In this document: piece by piece, positions 46,959 through 54,802 of the stretch | Numbering within the stretch: the stretch's first letter is position 1 | Layout of the letters: each line of letters begins with the position of its first letter | Source of the DNA: Bacteroidota bacterium | GTDB taxonomy: Bacteria; Bacteroidota; Bacteroidia; J057; JADKCL01 | Length of the DNA: 64,000 nucleotides | Assembly (NCBI GenBank): GCA_016718825.1 | Contig: JADKCL010000008.1 | Location: 209,305 to 273,304, forward strand | Direction of reading: 5' to 3' | The notes under the pieces: generated by a model | Databases searched by the model: none | Told to the model about the DNA's origin: nothing | What the model saw: the letters and a program-made list of their open reading frames with translations, nothing else | Position numbers and translations under genes: made by a program

Positions 46959-47960
46959 ATGAAAAAATTGCTCCTTGTCGGATGGATGCTTGCCCTGGGT
47001 TGGGTCGATTTGGCGGCACAAGACACGTTTTCCATCGTGGCGGTGGACAGCGTCACGGGCGAAGTGGGTAGCGCAGGCGCCTCTTGTGTGGACTTGTTTT
47101 CCTTCCCCGGATACACGAATCATTTTCTCGGTGACTTGATTCCGGGTGTGGGCGCGATCAATACCCAAGCGTACTACCTCGCTGGCAATCAGACGAATGC
47201 CCGCACGCGAATGAACGCTGGCGATACGCCACAACAGATCATCGATTGGTTGGTCGCCAATGACATTCAGGGAAATCCCAACATCCGGCAGTATGGTGTG
47301 GTCGGTTTGGTGAATGGAAGTCCGCAAGCGGCGGCGCATACCGGGGTGAATACCGACAATTACAAAGGTCACGTTCTGGGTCCGAATTACAGCATTCAGG
47401 GCAATATCCTGCTCGGGCAAATGGTTCTGGATTCGATGGAGGCGCAGTTCAACCGCGCCCCGGGCGACTTGGCCTGCAAACTGATGGCAGCCTTGCAGGG
47501 CGCCAATATGGTGGGCGCCGATACACGTTGCAGCGTCAATGGGACGTCCTCTTTGTTTGCATTCGTCAAGGTTTCGCAGCCCAACGATCCGTATGGCAGC
47601 CCCTCCTTTTTGGTTTCGGTCAAGACGCACAACAACGCAGGCATCGAGCCGATCGATACTTTGCAGACCTTGTTTGATGCGGTGAAGACCTGCAATGTGA
47701 CGGCCATTCAACCCAGCGCGGACATCGCAAGCCTCCATGTTTTTCCTAACCCCGCGAATGACCGTCTGACGGTGGAGTGGGAGGGGGCAGGAAACAACCC
47801 GTTTGAGGTTCAAATTCTCGATGCAGTGGGGAGGGTCATCTCACGCATGGAATGTTTCCATCAGCAAACCATCAATATGGGACATCTACCCCCCGGACTT
47901 TACCGCTTGCAGGTCGTCCATGGAGAAAACAAGCAAGGCGTCACTTTGATCAAAAACTAA
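46959..47960 (+). CDS. DUF1028 protein with T9SS type A sorting domain
   Basis: 333 residues. Signal peptide LLLVGWMLALGWVDLAAQ, then the DUF1028 domain (about 22-245), which starts TFSIVAVDSVTGEVGSAGAS; in this family the residue after the short leader is thought to act as in Ntn-hydrolases, but substrates are unknown. QYGVVGLVNGSPQAAAHTG is a second family signature. The C-terminal 75 residues (LHVFPNPANDRLTVEWE) are a type A sorting domain, so this copy is exported. The DUF7691 gene follows 17 bp later on the same strand. Confidence 0.85.
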   Translation: MKKLLLVGWMLALGWVDLAAQDTFSIVAVDSVTGEVGSAGASCVDLFSFPGYTNHFLGDLIPGVGAINTQAYYLAGNQTNARTRMNAGDTPQQIIDWLVANDIQGNPNIRQYGVVGLVNGSPQAAAHTGVNTDNYKGHVLGPNYSIQGNILLGQMVLDSMEAQFNRAPGDLACKLMAALQGANMVGADTRCSVNGTSSLFAFVKVSQPNDPYGSPSFLVSVKTHNNAGIEPIDTLQTLFDAVKTCNVTAIQPSADIASLHVFPNPANDRLTVEWEGAGNNPFEVQILDAVGRVISRMECFHQQTINMGHLPPGLYRLQVVHGENKQGVTLIKN

Positions 47961-47977
47961 ACGCAATCATTGAAAAT

Positions 47978-48496
47978 ATGGGATACGGAATCATGCCTTA
48001 TCGGGTCAAACTGGCAGAAATCGAGCAATTGTTCGGGACGAGTGACCAGGAACTCGCAAGTCGCATCAGAAATGCCATCCAGGCGAGGCTCCAACAATTG
48101 GACAATAGTTTTGGGGATCCTTCCGCCACGGAAATTCTTACAGATTTTTTGGATGGGAAGATTTCACACCCTCAAAGCGGTCACCTGTATTGGTACGTTA
48201 TCGAGGCGATGATCCGCTATTTTGGAACGTTTTTGGCCAACGGCGAATGGTATCCGGTGCGCGACGAGGAAATTTACAAAGTGGCTGGGACGAGCATGTA
48301 TCACTTGCGAATTTCCAAAAAACTCCCTTCGCCGGATGACTTCCCTTCCGTCTACATGGTATTTCACGCCGATCTTGACAAGGCGTCCATGAGCATCAAG
48401 GATACCGATCATGACGCAGCGCAAAAAGCGCAATTCGAAGACTGGTGCACCAAGGCAAAATCGGCTGGCCAGGATTTGGTGATGTATTATTATTGA
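47978..48496 (+). CDS. DUF7691-type cytoplasmic protein
   Basis: 172 residues from the ATG at 47978; MGYGIMPYRVKLAEIEQLFG is the family N-terminus. An aromatic-rich centre (GHLYWYVIEAMIRYFG, LANGEWYPVR) and the ending DLVMYYY are characteristic. No signal peptide. Function unknown; related proteins are often near immunity-type genes, but that is background knowledge, not evidence here. Followed 11 bp later by a small membrane protein. Confidence 0.7.
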   Translation: MGYGIMPYRVKLAEIEQLFGTSDQELASRIRNAIQARLQQLDNSFGDPSATEILTDFLDGKISHPQSGHLYWYVIEAMIRYFGTFLANGEWYPVRDEEIYKVAGTSMYHLRISKKLPSPDDFPSVYMVFHADLDKASMSIKDTDHDAAQKAQFEDWCTKAKSAGQDLVMYYY

Positions 48497-48507
48497 GCAT
48501 CAAGAAT

Positions 48508-48975
48508 ATGAAAAAGCCACTCAATTTTCTTCCCGGATTCAAGGCGAGTTGCCTGACTGTCTGCATTCTCTACATCTTCCTGGCTGGCGGATTGTTTGCC
48601 CGTGGGTTGATGGTTGCGATGGCCGAATACCAAGTGCCACAAGCACAATTGGATTCGCCGCATTACTACGATGCGATCTTTTGGGTTTATTCCCATATGC
48701 TGATCCTCGGATTGCTCATCGGCGCGATTGGATGGCTGGTCAAGGAAGCCAAGGCGCAGATTTGGCTCTCTAGGCTGATTTTCATCGTCCATGTTTATTA
48801 TACGATTCTGGATTTCAAGTCCTCTGATTCGGCCGTGGGGAATGCGCTTTACAAGGGGCCTGCCTCCATTTTTCCGGCGATCATCGCCCTTTTGGTGACT
48901 TTGTTGTTTTTGCACTTGAGTTTTGGGAAGGCAACTAACATCAGCCCTGGGACATCGCCGCAGGGAAATGACTGA
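48508..48975 (+). CDS. Hypothetical four-helix membrane protein
   Basis: 155 residues from the ATG at 48508. Four hydrophobic segments: ASCLTVCILYIFLAGGLFA, FWVYSHMLILGLLIGAIGWL, LSRLIFIVHVYYTI and IFPAIIALLVTLLFLHLSF. No family recognised. It is third in a close run with the DUF1028 and DUF7691 genes. Confidence 0.55.
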   Translation: MKKPLNFLPGFKASCLTVCILYIFLAGGLFARGLMVAMAEYQVPQAQLDSPHYYDAIFWVYSHMLILGLLIGAIGWLVKEAKAQIWLSRLIFIVHVYYTILDFKSSDSAVGNALYKGPASIFPAIIALLVTLLFLHLSFGKATNISPGTSPQGND

Positions 48976-49129
48976 AATTTAACCTGGCGAGACACACGAG
49001 GCCCCCGAAAACGTGCGGCACTTTACACCCGAGCCTAACAGCTCGATAACGCCCCGGGCAACAACACCATGCATTCAATACGACCTAATCCAGAATCCAA
49101 GTTTGTCAGACAGACCAACTCCCATTCGC

Positions 49130-50800
49130 TTACCAAAACCTCCAATACAAGGCCACGAGGGCGCCCACAATCAGGAGGCTGCCGACCAAAAAGCTTTTGG
49201 AGACCTTGAACAGGGCGATGTCCACGTCGAGCTTCTGGGCTTTGTCGCCGCTGCGGTTTTCGATCATGGAAATGACCCACATGCCGGCGATACAGAGGAT
49301 GAAGACGAATCCCATCCGGTCCAGAAACGGAATTTCGTAGATACCGTCTGCTGTCAATTTGGAGAATCCCATGCCGGAGAGCCAAGACAAATCCATCATC
49401 CGTGGGAGGAACTTGAAGAGCACCGAGAACCCGAATCCGCCGATGGTAGCAAACAATGCGGCATTGCTCGTGGCCCGTTTCCAGAAGAATCCCAACAAGA
49501 ACATCGCGAAGATGCCCGGACTTACAAATCCTGTATATTCTTGGATATAGTTCAATCCGCCCTTGTCAATGCCCAAATGGGGTGCAATCAGCACGGCGAT
49601 GAGCATGGAAATCATCACGACAATTTGCCCGACCCGCACCTGTTGCTTTTCGCTGGCGGATTTGACGATGACTTTTTTGTAGATGTCCAAGGTAAAAATC
49701 GTCGCGATGCTGTTGATTTTCCCAGCCAAGGAGGCCACAATCGCGGCGGTCAAGGCTGCAAAGCTCAAGCCCTTCAGGCCTACGGGCAGCAAATTCAACA
49801 GGGTTGGGTACGCTTTGTCCGGTGCCATGGCGCCTTCCGGACCGATCATTTCAGCTTGGAATTGCCCATTTTTGAAGAGCACATACATGGCGATACCGGG
49901 GATGACGACGATCAAGGGCATCAGCAATTTGAGGAATGCAGCGAAGAGAATGCCGTTGCGGGCTGTTTTCAAATCCGCCCCAAGGGCCCTTTGCGTGATG
50001 TATTGATTGCAGCCCCAATAGCTGAAATTCGCGATCCACATGCCCCCTAGCAGAACAGTCAAGCCGGGCAAATCGAGGAAGTTGGGATTGTCGCGCTTCA
50101 GGATCATGTGCATGTGTTCGCTTGCCTGCGTGGACATCATGCTGAATCCGTCAAAAAATCCGCTGCCGCCGCCTTGTTCAGCGACCAAGTTCAGCGCCAA
50201 ATAGGTCGTGACCAATCCGCCGAGAACGAGGAAAAAGACTTGAATCACGTCCGTGTAGCCGATGACTTTCATCCCACCGAGTGTGATCAAAATGGCAAAT
50301 GCCGCGAGTCCGTAGGTGCACAATTCGAGGCTCAATCCCGAAATGCTGCTGATGGCCAAGGCTCCCAAAAACAGGATGCTCGTAAGGTTGACGACGACAT
50401 AGAGCATCAGCCAAAACACCGCCATGATCATGGCCACGGTGTCGTTGTACCGCCGGCTCAGGAACTGCGGCATGGTGAAAATGCGGTTTTTGAGGTAAAC
50501 CGGCATAAAAAACACGGCCACCACGATCAAGGTCGCTGCCGCCATCCATTCGTAGCTCGCCACTGCCAAACCGAGCTTAAATCCTGCCCCACTCATGCCG
50601 ATGAACTGCTCGGCGGAGATGTTGGAGGCAATCAAGGAGGCACCGATGGCCCACCACGTGAGGGAACCTTCGGCCAAAAAGTAGTCTTTGGAATCAACTT
50701 CCGATTTGCGCTTCCGGAAATAGACCCACAAGCCGTAGGCGGCCACGATCACGAAGTATATCAGAAAGACGACGTAATCGAGCGGTTGGAGTTGGTGCAT
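49130..50800 (-). CDS. Sodium:solute symporter (SSS/SLC5 family, sugar-type)
   Basis: 556 residues, about 14 helices. LDYVVFLIYFVIVAAYGLW, then WWAIGASLIASNISAEQFIG is the family sodium-site region, TMPQFLSRRY the second signature, and SFAALTAAIVASLAGKINSIATIF the late conserved block. The pattern resembles vSGLT-type sodium/sugar cotransporters, though carboxylate carriers are possible. Inner-membrane uptake driven by sodium. Its start is 5 bp from the stop of the GldM-like gene upstream, so the two overlap in transcription. Confidence 0.9.
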   Translation of the reverse strand: MHQLQPLDYVVFLIYFVIVAAYGLWVYFRKRKSEVDSKDYFLAEGSLTWWAIGASLIASNISAEQFIGMSGAGFKLGLAVASYEWMAAATLIVVAVFFMPVYLKNRIFTMPQFLSRRYNDTVAMIMAVFWLMLYVVVNLTSILFLGALAISSISGLSLELCTYGLAAFAILITLGGMKVIGYTDVIQVFFLVLGGLVTTYLALNLVAEQGGGSGFFDGFSMMSTQASEHMHMILKRDNPNFLDLPGLTVLLGGMWIANFSYWGCNQYITQRALGADLKTARNGILFAAFLKLLMPLIVVIPGIAMYVLFKNGQFQAEMIGPEGAMAPDKAYPTLLNLLPVGLKGLSFAALTAAIVASLAGKINSIATIFTLDIYKKVIVKSASEKQQVRVGQIVVMISMLIAVLIAPHLGIDKGGLNYIQEYTGFVSPGIFAMFLLGFFWKRATSNAALFATIGGFGFSVLFKFLPRMMDLSWLSGMGFSKLTADGIYEIPFLDRMGFVFILCIAGMWVISMIENRSGDKAQKLDVDIALFKVSKSFLVGSLLIVGALVALYWRFW

Positions 50801-50805
50801 ATCAC

Positions 50806-52481
50806 TTACTTTGCAACAAAAGTAATCACCTTTTCACGGGCATCAAATTTTTCCAAAATCTGCTTATTTTGGAAATTGATGCGGTTTACATTGCCGATCT
50901 TCAGGCAACAATGGCTTCCCGTCGGAACGTCTTTGAGCATATTGCCGAGGCTAATTGAAATTCCATTGAAGGCGTCTTTGCCGCTACAGTTGGCACTGCC
51001 CACTTTTGTGAGGGTGCCTCCGGCTGTCTTTTGCGCAAGAATGTCGATCTGATCGATGGTGTAGCGGGCATCCTTGGGAAGGCCACTGCGAAAGCCATCG
51101 TCGGGAATGATCTTCACCATGGCATTGCTATTGGCGTTGATCGCGTTCAAGCCATCATATTCCTTTCCATCGACCATGAGTCGGATCTTTGGAGCGGGCG
51201 GCGCAATCACGCGAAAACTTAAGTCGGCGATTTTGATGCTTTGCCCATTGGTCAGCGATGATAGTGCGACGACACAGGTTTTACCCTTTGGCACGACCGT
51301 AACAATGCGCTTGTCTACGGGATTTAGGAACACTTCCGCCTCGGAGGCAGAAAATTTGGGGCTGTAATATTCACCCAGCAGCGGCACGTCAAGGGAAAAG
51401 GTATTGCCGCATTGAAAGTACAAATTCTGGACGGATTTGGATTCGAAAACAGCCTCAGGTTTTACGACAGTGTATTTTCCTTGCAACTGCAATTCCGCGA
51501 TGTCGCCACTGGCAGTCGGAATTTTTGCAGTCGCCCCATAGCTTGCTTCCTTTTGATGCTGCCCGACTGGAAAGCCACCCGGCGCGGTCATGGACAGCGT
51601 CGCGCTTGTTCCACCTGGGTTCGCGCGAACGCCACTCCCAATAAATTCTGGCCGCACCTCGGAGTCAAACATGGCGACCGCCAGCGTGGTCTCAAATTTC
51701 ATCCCTGCTGCAACGACCCTCGATCTCGGAATATCAAAGAAGGCCAACGAATCGACCTTGAACGTGGGCTGCACCGAGGACGCGGATAAAAAAACTTCCA
51801 GTATTTCGTTCTCCACCTGCAAAACCGACTGGCGAAGGCGCTCCAAGGTCACGAGGTCTGTGATGACGTTTGTTCCCTCAAATGTGGCAACCTCCCATGG
51901 TTTCGTTTTGTCCTCATAATTCGGTGCATCGGGATCTTTGCCGGGGTCAATCGCAATCTGTCCAAATGTTGCGAGCGGGAACTCTTGCCTTCGGTTTGGT
52001 GTTTCATGTCATTTGCGAAGTCGATGTAGCCATTCAGCTTTTCCCGAAGCATGTGCGCCTCGCCATCCCCACGCCCCTCATTCGCAGGCGAAAGGCCCCA
52101 TAACGTTTGGTTGGCCACATTTTCGTCTGGCTTATCAAAGGGTTGGAAGTCGTAACCACCACCCATCTTGGCCAATTGGCGCAAAAGATTTTCGAGGTAG
52201 CGCGTCATTTCGTCCGTTTCCTCCTCAAGCTTGTCAATGTGCTTCAAAAGGAATTCGGCTTTGGAATCGCCTTGAGCGACCTGCTCATTGATTCCCGATT
52301 TGGTCATCATCGCGGTTCTACGGTTTTGCCTGAGCAGATTCTGATTTGCACCATGCAATGCCTGTCGCACCTTCTCTTGGGCAGCGCAATCCTTGGCGTT
52401 GTGATTGCCGCCTCCAAAATTGCAGGCTGTGAGGCTGCAAAGGGCAATCGCCACAAAGAAGAATGTTCTTGTTCTATTCAT
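50806..52481 (-). CDS. GldM-like lipoprotein (one frameshift)
   Basis: About 558 residues after repair. The N-terminal part (start ATG at 52481) carries a lipoprotein signal FFFVAIALCSLTACNFGG instead of the usual GldM membrane helix. It then shows helical segments NLLRQNRRTAMMTKSGI and DKLEEETDEMTRYLENL with a KLNGYIDFANDM tail, all typical of the GldM periplasmic N-domain. One base is missing near 51988-51995; restoring it joins TEGK to EFPLATFGQIAIDPGKDP. The C-terminal part (PWEVATFEGTNVITDLVTLE, then four Ig-like domains ending REKVITFVAK) matches GldM D2-D4. In T9SS/gliding motors GldM spans the periplasm; an orphan lipid-anchored copy is unusual. Confidence 0.7.
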
Positions 52482-53305
52482 TCTATGATTGGTAAAATTT
52501 GAATTATCATGCCAATCCTGTGGAAGGACAGCATGACGCCAATCTAGACAAATTTCCTGCAATTGGGAAAAAGCCTGTCTCGCCGATTTGATTGAGGAGC
52601 TAGATAGACAGCCACGTTCATAGCCGCCACGGTCAGCTTTCATGCATCGGCGTTGGTGGTTGTCGATCGGTCTTCTTGCTGGGCGGCGACTGGGAGGCGT
52701 CGGCGTTGACGCGTTGTATTGCGGCTTTGCGGCGGAAGGATTTTGTTGGCGGCGTGCCGCCTTTTTATCGCCTCACCCCATCCCCTCTCCATGTCCTTCG
52801 GCATCGGAGATTTTGAAGGCCATGGAGAGGGGCGATGTCGGTCGGCGGTGCCGACTGTGAGGCGTCGGCGTCCCGCCGAAACGCCGATGCTGCAGTCAGC
52901 CTCTGGCTGGCGAGTTTGGGGAAGCAGTTCGAGGACGAGGGATCGGCTGTGCCGATTTGGGACGAGGCTTGCCTCGTCTGTCTGACCAATAGTTTTGGTG
53001 GAGAGCGCATGTTTGGCGGGGGATTGGCGGGAATTTGGCGTGCAATGCAGCACTCTGGTAGCAGGGTGGTTGCGGTTTCTGGGCGCTTGGATTGCAATCT
53101 GGGATGGCTTGATCGGTGGGTTGCCTAAAGGTCCGCCTGCGGCGGATGACATTTATTGGTGTTGCGTTGGCGTCTGCGACGCTTTGGGGTTGGCGTTGGG
53201 ACATGGGGATCCTGGCCGAGGGCGGTGGCCCCGGCTATGGGATTTTGGCCTTTGCCTACGGCGATCTAAAGATTCAGGCCTTTTGCGAAAATTGTGGGTT
53301 TGGGC
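52482..53305. other. Left palindrome island (no clear gene)
   Basis: 820 bp with no convincing coding frame but many perfect short palindromes: GGCGGC-GT-GCCGCC followed by TTTTT (52748-52766), GTCGGC-GGT-GCCGAC (52841-52855), GCGTCGGCG/CGCCGATGC (52862-52890), CAGCC-TCT-GGCTG (52897-52909), ATCGGC-TGT-GCCGAT (52942-52956), GACGAGGC-TT-GCCTCGTC (52961-52978) and TCCGCC-TGC-GGCGGA (53132-53146). Confidence 0.6.
52859..52916 (+). repeat. Direct repeat copy A of palindrome unit
   Basis: About 58 bp, matching 54642-54700 in the same orientation with few mismatches. It comprises GAGGCGTCGGCGT, a short loop, ACGCCGATGCTGCA, then the CAGCC/GGCTG hairpin and CGAGTTT. The two copies bracket the gene at 53306-54322. 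Confidence 0.7.
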
Positions 53306-54322
53306 TTATTGTTTGCTGAGAGGTGGGGATTCCTTTTTGGGGAATAGTTTGGATAGGGCGGCTTGGAGGAACTGCTTTGGGTCTTGGTGACGCATTCGGC
53401 TGTCGGACAGGGTTTTTGGGGCTGGGACAGCGTGATGGGTGGCGCTGGGCAGGTGGCAGTGTGAGGTTGAGTGTGAGACTTGAGTCCACGCTTCGCATGG
53501 GGCATGAAGCGCGGCGATTCTGACGATGCCGTGTTTGTGGTGTTGGAGGATGCGGCGACCGACTGGGCGGATTTCGCGCCATTCGATCAGGATGGCGGTT
53601 AGGTGGTTGCGGGTGTCATCTACCGGTGGAATAGGGAGGGTGATGCCATCTTTTGGGAAAAAGTCGATGGGGATCCAATCGCTGGGGTCGGACCATTTGG
53701 TTTGGATGCTGCTGCTGTTTCTTGTTTTGACGTCTTGGCGTTGCCATTGTTTGAGGATGGCATTGTAGAAGATGTCTTTGATCTCGGTCTGACGGATGTG
53801 CAGGCGGAATTCTAGTCTTGCGTTGCCGTGGACGGGGATGGCATTTGCGGCGGCGGTGAGGCCGGTGATTTTGATCGCTGTTGGGTTGTGCTGCGGGCCC
53901 ATCGGGGTCATGTGGACTTTGGCGCTGGGCGCTTCCGGGCCGCTGAGGTCGAGGCCTTTGAGGGCTGGTGCGACGTCGCAGAATTGGAATTTTTCGACGT
54001 AGGGCAGCTGTTCGCCAACGATGTGGACTTTGTTTCTGTTGGGTGCGCGGCGAATGCGGCTGGTGAACAAGTTCTGGGGATATGCTCGAAAAATGGGGCC
54101 CAGCGGGTCATCGGGGCCGCTGGCTTGGAGGCCGGCGTAGATTTGCCCGGCCATTTTGGCTGCGCCACCGAATTCCATTCGGTTGTCGTGGTAACGCTGG
54201 GTGGCGTTTTTAACGTGGATTTTGTCGGGTGCGAGGTGGACAATGTTTTTGTTGTCGCGGACGCGGAAAATGAGGTTTTGGAGTTTACCGGAGAGCAAGA
54301 TGGGGCCGTGTGCTTTTGCCAT
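53306..54322 (-). CDS. Hypothetical protein of an accessory family (unknown function)
   Basis: 338 residues. The N-terminus MAKAHGPILLSGKLQNLIF, then RVRDNKNIVHLAPDKIHVKN, recalls a family of Bacteroidota accessory proteins that begin with a G-x-I-x-L-x-G-T/K-L-x-x-L-x-F strand pair, often near mobile regions; this resemblance is by eye. A middle region (LEFRLHIRQTEIKDIFYN) looks beta-rich, and the C-terminus is His/Pro/Lys-rich and probably disordered. No catalytic motif, signal peptide or membrane segment. Islands of GC-rich palindromes sharing a 58-bp direct repeat flank it on both sides, suggesting a discrete inserted module. Confidence 0.5.
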   Translation of the reverse strand: MAKAHGPILLSGKLQNLIFRVRDNKNIVHLAPDKIHVKNATQRYHDNRMEFGGAAKMAGQIYAGLQASGPDDPLGPIFRAYPQNLFTSRIRRAPNRNKVHIVGEQLPYVEKFQFCDVAPALKGLDLSGPEAPSAKVHMTPMGPQHNPTAIKITGLTAAANAIPVHGNARLEFRLHIRQTEIKDIFYNAILKQWQRQDVKTRNSSSIQTKWSDPSDWIPIDFFPKDGITLPIPPVDDTRNHLTAILIEWREIRPVGRRILQHHKHGIVRIAALHAPCEAWTQVSHSTSHCHLPSATHHAVPAPKTLSDSRMRHQDPKQFLQAALSKLFPKKESPPLSKQ

Positions 54323-54802
54323 TTACGTGTTGTTGGTGGATTCGATTGTTGAATATACACATTTTCTGGATCAGAATTTACAGGATTTGCAGAATTTTCT
54401 AAATAATGTATTGGTTGGTAATGCCTTGGACTGAATCGAAGGAGGACGACCTCGTCTGCTGCTGGATAAATGGTTTGTTTTCGCGCCGAAGGTGCCGTCT
54501 GTGGGTAGCCTCGGGCGGGAGCCCGAGGTTGGGTGGTTCCCACCGTTTTTTTCGCTTTGGCGGCGACCGCTTGCGGTCGACGGCAAAGCGGAGGTTGGCG
54601 GCTCTGCTGCGGAGGGGATTTTGTTTGCGGCTTTGCCGAATGAGGCGTCGGCGTCTCGCCGTAACGCCGATGCTGCATTTCAGCCTCAGGCTGACGAGTT
54701 TAAGGATCGTTTTGTAGGAATTGATTTTTATGTTTGGGTTTTGTAAATTGATGATTCAAACTTTTTGTGGCGTTGTTGACATTTTTAAACGTATCCCATT
54801 AT
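54323..54802. other. Right palindrome island (no clear gene)
   Basis: 480 bp without a convincing gene. Palindromes: GACGA-CC-TCGTC (54445-54456), CCTCGGGC-GGGA-GCCCGAGG with a GNRA-type loop (54509-54528), CGACCGC-TT-GCGGTCG (54564-54579), GCGTCGGCG/CGCCGATGC (54645-54673) and CAGCCTCAGGCTG (54681-54693). It shares the CGGCTTTGC and GGATTTTGTT strings with the left island. Confidence 0.6.
54642..54700 (+). repeat. Direct repeat copy B of palindrome unit
   Basis: Second copy of the 58-bp unit at 52859-52916, about 1.78 kb away. Differences fall mainly in loops; the GCGTCGGCG/CGCCGATGC and CAGCCT/AGGCTG pairings are retained. Confidence 0.7.

Noticed and set aside
49013..50050. 345-codon plus-strand frame opposite the sodium symporter
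   Set aside because: His/Gln/Asp-rich antisense of a membrane protein.
52642..53319. Several overlapping small frames in the left palindrome island
   Set aside because: They follow the palindromes in all frames, have skewed composition and no recognisable domain.
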